Source of the DNA: a virus | DNA length: 64,000 bases | IMG/VR virus record: IMGVR_UViG_3300043418_000072 | Location: 124,001-188,000 of that record | Direction: 5' to 3' (one strand) | Part shown: piece after piece, positions 45,968-52,671 of the stretch | Layout: every line of letters starts with the position of its first letter | Numbering within the stretch: the first letter of the stretch is position 1 | Program-made: the position numbers and the translations under genes | Notes under the pieces: model-generated | Told to the model about the DNA's origin: nothing | The model's database searches: none | Seen by the model: only the letters and a program-made list of their open reading frames with translations

Positions 45968-46215
45968 GACCACCTCAACACAAACATGGTATAGTCGTGC
46001 TCGTCTTTGAAGGTCACTACAAATCTATACCCACTGTCTTTACCTTCAATACAAGCACCGACTTGAGCAATTTCTTCTTCAAGGATATGGTCCACCAATG
46101 CCGGAGGTGCGGACTTTTTAGTAATACGGCGTGCCCATACATCTGCATACCAACGCTCGAAGTAATTCCTGGGTTGTTTACAGTTGATGTTTTGGTAATA
46201 CTCTTTTACAATCAT
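45964..46215 (-). CDS. Array-family member, 83 aa
   Basis: MIVKEYYQNINCKQPRNYFE, LVDHILEEEIAQVGACI, then VTFKDEHDYTMFVLRWS. Confidence 0.8.
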   Translation of the reverse strand: MIVKEYYQNINCKQPRNYFERWYADVWARRITKKSAPPALVDHILEEEIAQVGACIEGKDSGYRFVVTFKDEHDYTMFVLRWS

Positions 46216-46436
46216 GACCACCTCAACACAAAGTAAGTTAAATCTTGTTCAGTGCTAAACACAATGCACTTGGTTTCGTTATTCCAGTGTGCATTGTAGT
46301 CTCTGAGAAACTCTTCTCCCGAGAGGGGAGCACGGCGGGTCTTCATCATCTCAGGTTCTATCACTGCTCTATAGAAGTTTTTGTATGCCATTGGGCTTTG
46401 GTCGTAATCGTCGGATATGTAAAGAGTTGTACTCAT
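46212..46436 (-). CDS. Array-family member, 74 aa
   Basis: MSTTLYISDDYDQSPMAYKN, EEFLRDYNAHWNNETKC, then VFSTEQDLTYFVLRWS. Confidence 0.8.
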   Translation of the reverse strand: MSTTLYISDDYDQSPMAYKNFYRAVIEPEMMKTRRAPLSGEEFLRDYNAHWNNETKCIVFSTEQDLTYFVLRWS

Positions 46437-46645
46437 GACCACCTCAGTATAAACCAATTGAGTGTTTTCTCATCGGGAAATGACACCACTATCTGCTGGC
46501 TGGCTGCACTGCCAAAAGTGTGGCTAATACCGTACTCACGGCCAAGCCAATCCCAGACACTAATATTAGACTTGTATAGATCATCCCAATAGTGGTTAGC
46601 AACCTTCTTGAAGTAGGGATAGATGTCTGCATAGATTTTAGTCAT
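46433..46645 (-). CDS. Array-family member, 70 aa
   Basis: MTKIYADIYPYFKKVANHYW, VWDWLGREYGISHTFG, then VSFPDEKTLNWFILRWS. Near-duplicate of 45737-45967, three genes away. Confidence 0.82.
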   Translation of the reverse strand: MTKIYADIYPYFKKVANHYWDDLYKSNISVWDWLGREYGISHTFGSAASQQIVVSFPDEKTLNWFILRWS

Positions 46646-46926
46646 GCCCACCTCAACAAGAATACTGCACGATCACGCTCGTACTTGAAGAAGATTGTTT
46701 CAAATCTCCAGATCCAGTCACGCCCAAAATGTTCTTCACACCACAGCATAACTTCTTCAAACGGTGCGGCACCATTAAACTGCCAGCAGGAGAAACAGTG
46801 ACACACAATATTAACGGCATCTGCGTCATTGGTGTACAGGCAAGGAGTCTCTGCAACAAACTCACGCAGGCGCAGGCGAAGAGTGCCGTAGATTGAATCA
46901 ATTTGCAGTGTGTCTTTTACTATCAT
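46642..46926 (-). CDS. Array-family member, 94 aa
   Basis: MIVKDTLQIDSIYGTLRLRL, VMLWCEEHFGRDWIWRF, then FFKYERDRAVFLLRWA. Contains an extra Cys/His patch (NIVCHCFSCWQF). Confidence 0.8.
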   Translation of the reverse strand: MIVKDTLQIDSIYGTLRLRLREFVAETPCLYTNDADAVNIVCHCFSCWQFNGAAPFEEVMLWCEEHFGRDWIWRFETIFFKYERDRAVFLLRWA

Positions 46927-47144
46927 GAAAATCTCAACATAAACAACAAATAGTCGTGCTCATTCTCAAAGTAGAACTTGGTAGTCTCTGGATCTTTATC
47001 AATGGCGTTCCATTCGGATAGTGCCTGCGTGATAGAGTCGGCCTCATTGAAATCGTACCCTTGTGTTTCGGCATAGTCGCGAAAGTTTTCCCACCAATGC
47101 TTGCGTCCAGTGCCAGTTTCAGAGTCGATGTCTAGCTCAATCAT
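46923..47144 (-). CDS. Array-family member, 73 aa
   Basis: MIELDIDSETGTGRKHWWEN, NFRDYAETQGYDFNEA, then FYFENEHDYLLFMLRFS. Confidence 0.8.
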   Translation of the reverse strand: MIELDIDSETGTGRKHWWENFRDYAETQGYDFNEADSITQALSEWNAIDKDPETTKFYFENEHDYLLFMLRFS

Positions 47145-47371
47145 GACATTCTCAGTAAAAACATTACATAATCTCGTTCGTTGTTGAACACTAGAAAATT
47201 CTCTCTAGTACGCCAACTCCACTCACGCTCGGCATTAAACTCTTGTTTGACAAAGTCGAAAAACTGCATTTGAATTTTTCCAGTAGCAGTCATGTGCTTT
47301 ACAATTTTAACATTGTAATCATTTTCTGTCACAGCCACTCGATATTGCTTACGCCAGAACCGCCAGTTCAT
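47141..47371 (-). CDS. Array-family member, 76 aa
   Basis: MNWRFWRKQYRVAVTENDYN, FDFVKQEFNAEREWSWR, then LVFNNERDYVMFLLRMS. Confidence 0.8.
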   Translation of the reverse strand: MNWRFWRKQYRVAVTENDYNVKIVKHMTATGKIQMQFFDFVKQEFNAEREWSWRTRENFLVFNNERDYVMFLLRMS

Positions 47372-47577
47372 GAGTACTTGATCCTAAAAAATATGTATAA
47401 CTGCTCGTCGTGAAACTTGACATTATAAGTGTACTTGGCTTTGCTTTTGGCAACAGTTGCCTTCCACTTAGTTAGTTCTGTACGAATGTGTTCTTGCCCA
47501 CCAGCTGCATCAACAAAGTTGCAGAAGTAGGCATCACCGTTGCGGCCACCATAGTAATGATACTGACGTTTAATCAT
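47368..47577 (-). CDS. Array-family member, first of array 2, 69 aa
   Basis: MIKRQYHYYGGRNGDAYFCN opening, RTELTKWKATVAKSKAK in the middle and VKFHDEQLYIFFRIKYS at the end. Start overlaps the TGA of the SWIM gene. Confidence 0.75.
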   Translation of the reverse strand: MIKRQYHYYGGRNGDAYFCNFVDAAGGQEHIRTELTKWKATVAKSKAKYTYNVKFHDEQLYIFFRIKYS

Positions 47578-47930
47578 GCGCCTTTGATCTCCGTGACGTG
47601 CTTGCAGCTACCGCGGAATTTGAATCCACTGCATGTGCATGAATACATCAAGCCATCTTTACGAACAATGTACTCATCGCCCTTGCTGCCCTTAACAATC
47701 CACTGTGGGACCGTTGGTGCAACTTCTGCAGGGATCACATAGTTAAAGGTGTTGGTAACTGGCTTGAAGCTGCGACCGCGAGTGTCGATACGAATTGGGC
47801 GTTTGAATTCTTTTGCAGTGCTGTTACCCGGGGCAACATAGGCAAACATACGAGTCTTGTCATCTGACAGCAAGTAGATGCCGTTTGAAATCTTGTCTTT
47901 GTAGTCAGTAGTTTCTTGAAAGAATTTCAT
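47574..47930 (-). CDS. SWIM-type zinc-finger protein, 118 aa
   Basis: MKFFQETTDYKDKISNGIYL start; the C-terminus has GLMYSCTCSGFKFRGSCKHV, the CxCx(n)CxH SWIM motif that binds DNA or proteins. The middle has SFKPVTNTFNYVIP. Driven by the promoter at 47959-47987, and heads the operon that contains array 2. Confidence 0.75.
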   Translation of the reverse strand: MKFFQETTDYKDKISNGIYLLSDDKTRMFAYVAPGNSTAKEFKRPIRIDTRGRSFKPVTNTFNYVIPAEVAPTVPQWIVKGSKGDEYIVRKDGLMYSCTCSGFKFRGSCKHVTEIKGA

Positions 47931-47958
47931 GGTTGACCCTTTTGTTTGCGATATATGT

Positions 47959-47987
47959 ATTATACATGAACGCTCATTATGGGTCAA
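47959..47987 (-). promoter_or_regulatory. Sigma70-type promoter heading array 2
   Basis: -35 TTGACC (47982-47987), 17-bp spacer, -10 TATAAT (47959-47964). Confidence 0.9.
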
Positions 47988-48003
47988 CCAAAAAAAGTAG
48001 TAC

Positions 48004-48180
48004 TCAAGTATTAGTAAACTTTAGCGCAAAAAACGTGCTCATAGGACCATCTTCGATAGTAACTACATATCCCGGCCATTCCCGTTTAAACGGCCAGTGC
48101 TTTACTTTGGACTCTTTGAGAGCTTGCCTGACTGAGTTTATATCTTTATACGGAACTTTTAGTTCAATCGTCTTCTTCAT
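48004..48180 (-). CDS. Outlying array-family member, 58 aa
   Basis: Start at MKKTIELKVPYKDINSVRQA, chosen because AAGGA lies 8 nt upstream; ends VTIEDGPMSTFFALKFTNT. Short and divergent but with the strand-helix F-x-A-L-K ending. Confidence 0.65.
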   Translation of the reverse strand: MKKTIELKVPYKDINSVRQALKESKVKHWPFKREWPGYVVTIEDGPMSTFFALKFTNT

Positions 48181-48739
48181 CGTCAAATCCTTCATTGCCG
48201 CGCATCTCGATATGAATGTATTGGTTATCATAATCCTTATGGTATGCTTCGTTTGCATTTAGCACACGATACTGGTTGGGATACTTGAGTGCTAACATTA
48301 GCATATCATCTCTATTTGTGATCTCGGTAATGATGTACTCAGTGCCACATGCACCGTCTACGTGTTTGATCATGCCATGTTTAAACTCATTGTCGATAAT
48401 AGCAGTGGTTAAATTACTGTGCATAGGCACAATGATGCGATCAAATGGCAAGTGCGGTGTAGGTAAGTTACGATCTAGTATTCCTAATTTGGATAACGTT
48501 GCACAGTTATCTTGGTCAATGGTTAGCTTACATCGCTTGAACTTGATGCTGCCTTTGGTACTGGGATTATCGGGTGTTTCCTTGGTGCTCCAAGGGATTT
48601 CTGCTGTTACGTGATGCACGTAAAAAGTGACTCCGTGTGATTTAATGACCCACATGGGAATGGTCGGATCTGTAAGATGTCCCTTATTGAAGTGGAACAC
48701 TAATTCCTTACATTGGTAGTTGATCTAGGCTTGTGACAT
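48164..48739 (-). CDS. Conserved phage protein with in-frame amber codon at position 5, 191 aa if read through
   Basis: A canonical promoter (48769-48798), AAAGGAG and ATG (48737-48739) precede the frame; codon 5 is TAG (48725-48727), then INYQCKELVFHFNKGHLTDP continues without interruption into the 178-aa body (WVIKSHGVTFYVHHV, PWSTKETPDNPSTKGSIKFK). An alternative start is GTG at 48700 with AAGGA five bases upstream, which would avoid the TAG. With a CUA-anticodon tRNA encoded 1.7 kb away, readthrough is plausible. Body is a conserved phage hypothetical. Confidence 0.65.
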
Positions 48740-48753
48740 GAGTTTCTCCTTTG

Positions 48754-49047
48754 TTATGTCGTTGTAATATTATATATGCCTTTAAGGCCGTCTGTCAATT
48801 CATTTAGACGATCTCGATAGCGAAGTTGTAGATATGTGTACTGCGCTGGGGTAACATTTCTAAACACCACACGATCAAGGTGATGAACAACTCGTTGTTC
48901 GGTTGCCATATCGCGCCACCCACTGTCAAACATACTGGACTCGGGTTTGAGACCATGTGTGTTAACTAGGTCAAAGTCCATATCGGTTTCGTTAAGAAAC
49001 TCTACATCATCTGAATTAAGGGCGTTGCGTAATAAGTAATCAGTCAT
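48754..49047 (-). CDS. Hypothetical protein, 97 aa
   Basis: MTDYLLRNALNSDDVEFLNE start overlaps the TGA of 49040-49966; then RVVFRNVTPAQYTYLQLRYR DRLNELTDG. Its 3' end covers the promoter of the following gene. The start 11 codons further up is less likely. Confidence 0.7.
   Translation of the reverse strand: MTDYLLRNALNSDDVEFLNETDMDFDLVNTHGLKPESSMFDSGWRDMATEQRVVHHLDRVVFRNVTPAQYTYLQLRYRDRLNELTDGLKGIYNITTT
48769..48798 (-). promoter_or_regulatory. Sigma70-type promoter before the amber-containing gene
   Basis: -10 TATAAT (48769-48774), 18-bp spacer, -35 TTGACA (48793-48798). Predicted leader of about 23 nt contains AAAGGAG before ATG 48739. Confidence 0.85.
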
Positions 49048-49966
49048 TGAACTCTTCGTACTCGCGTTTTTCAGCGTCAAGTACTTTCTTCATTGCATCA
49101 ATCAGCAGCAAGTAACCTTCAGGTTCTTGTTGTTGGCTACCAGCACCCGATTGTGGGCTCCAGAACTTGCGGGTCTCTAACATAAATCCATCGATCCACA
49201 CGGCTTTGAGGTACTCAGTTAACATCCCTCTAAGACCTTCGCGATCGTTGGCTTCGACATAGTCACAAACCATAAGACTGGGGCGAACCAAACTGCTGTA
49301 ACGATACTCGTCATGTGCTAGCCACTGTGCCGCAGTATTTAATTGAGCTCTTTCTTTGCCTTCGTTGAGAATACGTAGGCCACGCAATGGATCAAATCGG
49401 AATAGATCTTTCTTGCACGATTCAAACAAGTGATCCACACATGCAGCAACGTCTTTAACTACATCAGCAAAGGTGATGTTGATGTAAGCGTCATCCCATC
49501 CACTGGTGCCGTTGTTGGCACCCACATAGCGTTCAACAACACGGTTCTCGATCACGTGATCAAAAACGTCCTTGTGGATCATTACAAATCCCACGTGCTG
49601 GCGCTGGCGCTCGTAGCGACCTTTGATGAACAAGCGACTCTCGTGTACTGCTTCAAAGAACACATCTGCATCAAAGCCTTCGCGTTTGACCGGAATGTCG
49701 TGAAATGTATTCTCTCCCTGTGGCAACTCAACCAGTTCTTCTTTGATAGCATTTATAACCAAGTCAACCCCGAGACCTGTGCAGTCCTCTGCGCCACCGT
49801 AGTCGTTATACTTGGCATAGAACGGCATCATTACTGGTGCGTAAAATGGGGTAGTGTAACAAAGACTGTCCACACCGTTGTTTTTAACAAGTGCAAACAC
49901 AACCACGTCTTGATTGGCGCGAATGTGTAGCTGAGACAGTCCACAAGTTTGATTCCAACATCCCAT
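49040..49966 (-). CDS. Conserved phage hypothetical protein, 308 aa
   Basis: MGCWNQTCGLSQLHIRANQD then VVVFALVKN is a widespread phage N-terminus. Other blocks: PVMMPFYAKYNDYGGAEDCT, HVGFVMIHKDVFDHVIENRV and EYRYSSLVRPSLMVCDYVEA. Conserved but uncharacterised. Confidence 0.8.
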   Translation of the reverse strand: MGCWNQTCGLSQLHIRANQDVVVFALVKNNGVDSLCYTTPFYAPVMMPFYAKYNDYGGAEDCTGLGVDLVINAIKEELVELPQGENTFHDIPVKREGFDADVFFEAVHESRLFIKGRYERQRQHVGFVMIHKDVFDHVIENRVVERYVGANNGTSGWDDAYINITFADVVKDVAACVDHLFESCKKDLFRFDPLRGLRILNEGKERAQLNTAAQWLAHDEYRYSSLVRPSLMVCDYVEANDREGLRGMLTEYLKAVWIDGFMLETRKFWSPQSGAGSQQQEPEGYLLLIDAMKKVLDAEKREYEEFND

Positions 49967-49980
49967 TTGAGTTCCTTAAT

Positions 49981-50265
49981 TTACTCGTTGTCCAAAATAG
50001 CGAAGATTTCTTCTTCCTTGATTACCAGCAGAGTTTCGCCCTTAACTGTTACAGTAATTGTGGCAGATGGATTGTACATCACGCGATCACCGACTTGCAC
50101 TGTAAGTGGGATGGGTGCGCCATCTTTAACGGGCTTGCCTGTGCCTACTGCTACAACTTCGGCTTCGTAAACCGGAGTTACTGAAGTAGTTAGCATAATG
50201 CCACCTGCGGATTTTGTTTCGGGTTCAAGTTTCTTGATTAGAACTCTGTCGTGCATTACTTGCAT
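49981..50265 (-). CDS. groES: GroES co-chaperonin
   Basis: 94 aa, canonical length. MQVMHDRVLIKKLEPETKSA GGIMLT contains the first strands and mobile-loop region; EAEVVAVGTGKPVKDGAPIP, VQVGDRVMYNP and LLVIKEEEIFAILDNE complete the fold. It would cap host GroEL to fold phage structural proteins. Transcribed downstream of the tRNA. Confidence 0.92.
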   Translation of the reverse strand: MQVMHDRVLIKKLEPETKSAGGIMLTTSVTPVYEAEVVAVGTGKPVKDGAPIPLTVQVGDRVMYNPSATITVTVKGETLLVIKEEEIFAILDNE

Positions 50266-50280
50266 GTTATTTCCTTATTA

Positions 50281-50394
50281 ACCATAGTTAAGTACACTGC
50301 CGGAGTAGCAAGAACCAACTTGCCCACTTTGTTCCGTCCTGGATAGATTACTCTACTGGTTCCCAGGCAAACCGCTAATGTACTTAACTATGGT
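50281..50394 (-). repeat. 16-bp perfect inverted repeat forming the tRNA trailer
   Basis: ACCATAGTTAAGTACA (50281-50296) and its exact complement (50379-50394) bracket 82 nt. The right arm begins with the discriminator base and CCA of the tRNA, so the 3' end of the tRNA can pair with a site about 100 nt downstream. The enclosed sequence has crossing complementarities on minus (GAACCA/TGGTTC, AGTAG/CTACT, TTGCC/GGCAA, CCTGG/CCAGG), compatible with a pseudoknotted RNA. Confidence 0.75.
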
Positions 50395-50465
50395 GCGCTA
50401 GGCGGGAATCGAACCCGCGATTCAGAGGTTTAGAAACTCCTGCTATACCATTTAGCTACTAGCGC
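50391..50465 (-). tRNA. Suppressor-type tRNA, anticodon CUA (reads UAG)
   Basis: Complete cloverleaf: acceptor GCGCUAG/CUAGCGC, D stem GCUA/UAGC with AAUGGUA loop, T arm GCGGG-UUCGAUU-CCCGC, encoded A73-CCA. Anticodon loop UU-CUA-AA gives anticodon CUA (50431-50433). The anticodon stem has a U-C mismatch at its base and a G-U pair at the top, so it is weaker than usual; no other register gives a better stem. Short variable loop rules out Leu, Ser and Tyr types; the amino acid is not clear. Promoter 8 nt upstream. Confidence 0.9.
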
Positions 50466-50473
50466 ATTTTGTA

Positions 50474-50502
50474 ATTATAACAAGAGCACTGATGTTAGTC
50501 AA
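50474..50502 (-). promoter_or_regulatory. Sigma70-type promoter for the tRNA
   Basis: -35 TTGACT (50497-50502), 17-bp spacer, -10 TATAAT (50474-50479). Transcription should start at or within a few bases of the tRNA 5' end. Confidence 0.9.
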
Positions 50503-50517
50503 TGCCCTTGTTGTTCA

Positions 50518-51921
50518 TTATTTCATGCTGTTAGCACGAACTTGTTCGAAAGTGATTTCGTTAAACAATGCACCGTTCTGGAAAACAGTTTGCAATGCTT
50601 CAGTCCAACCACCAATGCCTTTGTCGCTCCAACCAGTAGGGGCTTGCACACTTGTTGAAAACTCGCCACCACTGTTGGTCCACAACTTAACACGGCCTTT
50701 GAGTGATGCTTTGCCACTGTCAGTGATGGGGTCTTTGTAAACATCAACCCATTCACCGTTGACACATGCACTGGAACATTTCATAGCCCACTTCTGTGTA
50801 TCACGATCAATAGCTTGCAGCAAAGCACCACCCATACCAAATGCAAAGTTATCTGCTGACCAACCTTGGAAATCAACCATAGTGCGCAAGATGCTTTGGA
50901 TGCTAACAGTGTTGATACCATCGCCCCAGATCATGCGTACATTGTTGAGTACCTTGTAGCCCTTGTCATTGGTAGTGTATCCAAAGCCTTCTGCAAGAAT
51001 TGCAATCATCTTTGGCATGACTTCAACAGGATCACCTGAGTCAGGACGGATAACAACTGTGGCACCTGAATCAATCACTTGCTGTTTCAAGTCACCAGTA
51101 CTCCACATTTTACATGCTTCGTAGATGTTGTAGCTGTCACTAACAACTGCAACAATACCGCCTGGCTTACCAAACTGTGTGACCATGTTGCTGTAGGCGT
51201 TCAGTTCACCTGCACGACCCCAACTAGTGATAGTACTGTGCTCGGCAGCTGGAATTGAAAAACCTGCGATGCCAGCATTGTAATATTCGCGAGCGTACAG
51301 TACACCAGTAATAGTGTCGGTACCCATGAAGTTGACCAAGTGGGCCGCACCCCCAATACCAGCACTCTCCATTGAAGATACACCACGAGCACCAAAATCG
51401 TGCAGTTTAAAACCGATAGTAGTAGGATCACCAGATTTCTCCAAGTATTCTTGCAAGATGTTTTTAATGTACTTGCTTTGTGTTGAGACTGTAGTTGGGT
51501 ACCAGACTGCACGAAGCAATGGAGTTTCCAACCATGTGGTTAAACCGTGGCACTTGGGGTCAGTGTTTTCGATTGTGACCAGTGCGTTTCCAACTGGGAC
51601 AACAGTGCCTTCTGGTACGGCTTTAATGACCACGGGCAAGTAGCCGTTGTGTGCTTCGACGATGTAGTCCCACATGGTGCGGTCGAATGGTTCGCCGTGT
51701 GCTGTGAGGATTTCTTCTGCGATGTCAACGTCGGCTTTTGTAATTGGGTCAAGTAAATACTCCTTGAAGAAAATTTGCAGTCCAACAACTTGTGTGAATG
51801 TGAATTTGCCGCCGCGGGCTGCAATGTAGCTGAATACATTAGTAGTGCCAGCTGGGTATTGAGGCGCCATACTAACTTTGTAGCTGTCAGTATTGAGAAT
51901 GATGTTTTTAGAGAGTTTCAT
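50518..51921 (-). CDS. nadV: Nicotinamide phosphoribosyltransferase (NAMPT)
   Basis: 467 aa, normal length for NadV/NAMPT. LNTDSYKVSMAPQYPAGTTN opening, FKLHDFGARGVSSMESAGIG, GGIVAVVSDSYNIYEACKMW, VVIRPDSGDPVEVM and RMIWGDGINTVSIQSI are the family's phosphoribosyl-binding and catalytic blocks (His, Asp-Arg-Asp). Makes NMN from nicotinamide and PRPP; the NMNAT-Nudix gene just upstream on minus completes NAD+ synthesis. Confidence 0.95.
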   Translation of the reverse strand: MKLSKNIILNTDSYKVSMAPQYPAGTTNVFSYIAARGGKFTFTQVVGLQIFFKEYLLDPITKADVDIAEEILTAHGEPFDRTMWDYIVEAHNGYLPVVIKAVPEGTVVPVGNALVTIENTDPKCHGLTTWLETPLLRAVWYPTTVSTQSKYIKNILQEYLEKSGDPTTIGFKLHDFGARGVSSMESAGIGGAAHLVNFMGTDTITGVLYAREYYNAGIAGFSIPAAEHSTITSWGRAGELNAYSNMVTQFGKPGGIVAVVSDSYNIYEACKMWSTGDLKQQVIDSGATVVIRPDSGDPVEVMPKMIAILAEGFGYTTNDKGYKVLNNVRMIWGDGINTVSIQSILRTMVDFQGWSADNFAFGMGGALLQAIDRDTQKWAMKCSSACVNGEWVDVYKDPITDSGKASLKGRVKLWTNSGGEFSTSVQAPTGWSDKGIGGWTEALQTVFQNGALFNEITFEQVRANSMK

Positions 51922-51974
51922 AATAAAGTTCCTTTATTTAAATTGCCTTAGGTCTATCCTTAGGACTTGCTTAC

Positions 51975-52003
51975 AGTATAACAGTGAACCATTTCATTGT
52001 CAA
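51975..52003 (-). promoter_or_regulatory. Sigma70-type promoter for NAMPT
   Basis: -35 TTGACA (51998-52003), 17-bp spacer, -10 TATACT (51975-51980). Leader of about 45 nt. Confidence 0.88.
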
Positions 52004-52204
52004 CTATTCTGTTCCGCCAATTTTCTTGGCACGTTGGATACGTTCGTAATCTTCGCGGCATTCCTTTGAGCAAAAAATGCCTTCAGTTGGCTCATCACAA
52101 GACAAGCAGAACCCATTTGATTCTGGAACCGTTTGGCGATTGCGGAGGTTGTTTTGCAACCAAATGTCTGATGCGTTTGCTGCGTCTTCTAACATATCAC
52201 TCAT
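52004..52204 (-). CDS. Zinc-finger-like protein with TAG stop, 66 aa
   Basis: FCLSCDEPTEGIFCSKECRE (about residues 32-51) is a treble-clef-like CxxC...CxxxC site. MSDMLEDAANASDIWLQNNL forms an N-terminal helix. The DYERIQRAKKIGG end is basic. TAG termination here, at a natural-looking C-terminus, implies TAG is not simply a sense codon in this phage. Confidence 0.75.
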   Translation of the reverse strand: MSDMLEDAANASDIWLQNNLRNRQTVPESNGFCLSCDEPTEGIFCSKECREDYERIQRAKKIGGTE

Positions 52205-52461
52205 TTTTGTACCTTAATTTCTTGGATTTCCGTTGTTGCTTTAAGCGAAGTCAGATACGACATTGGGTATGTACGCTTCCTGCCATTGACGCTGATTTGA
52301 TATCCTGGTTCGACTTTGGTTCCATAAAAGAATCCACCTTTATGGAATGCCATTGGTCGAAGTTCGCCGGTGACTTTAACAGAGTACAGTTTCTCTTCTG
52401 CCACGTTCCAGAAGTAACCTGGGAAGCGTGTTGCTACAAAATCTACAGGTAGTGTAACCAT
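52201..52461 (-). CDS. Hypothetical protein, 86 aa
   Basis: MVTLPVDFVATRFPGYFWNV AEEKLYSVKVTGELRPM and VEPGYQISVNGRKRTYPMSY form a beta-rich domain; PGYFWNVAEEKLYSVK..G..R resembles small NUMOD/AP2-like DNA-contact modules, but this is weak. ATGA overlap. Confidence 0.65.
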   Translation of the reverse strand: MVTLPVDFVATRFPGYFWNVAEEKLYSVKVTGELRPMAFHKGGFFYGTKVEPGYQISVNGRKRTYPMSYLTSLKATTEIQEIKVQK

Positions 52462-52670
52462 TATAACTCCACTCTTTCAAAGTAAATCTTGGCAAAGCCC
52501 ATGGGGCTTGTTGCACGGCGTTCAATTTGTAGATACAAACGTGTCGGAGTATCCTCTAACACATGGTGCACCACAATCTGATCCATGGTATCGTTAAACA
52601 CTTGAGTCCTAACTTGTTCAGCTAAGAACAGTTGTTGACTACGCCGGGGTTGATAGTTGCTCTTGTGCAT
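52461..52670 (-). CDS. Hypothetical protein, 69 aa
   Basis: MHKSNYQPRRSQQLFLAEQV RTQVFND then IVVHHVLEDTPTRLYLQIER. Start at ATG 52670, two bases after the TAA of the NMNAT gene. Function unknown. Confidence 0.65.
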   Translation of the reverse strand: MHKSNYQPRRSQQLFLAEQVRTQVFNDTMDQIVVHHVLEDTPTRLYLQIERRATSPMGFAKIYFERVEL

Positions 52671-52671
52671 C

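Noticed and set aside
28571-47577. Regularly spaced CATGACCACCTCAAC repeats as a CRISPR array
   Set aside because: Spacing follows gene length (about 200-300 bp), the repeats lie at stop/start junctions, and the spacers are protein-coding.
50281-50394. Phage attachment site at the tRNA
   Set aside because: The repeat is inverted, not direct, and no integrase is seen in the window.
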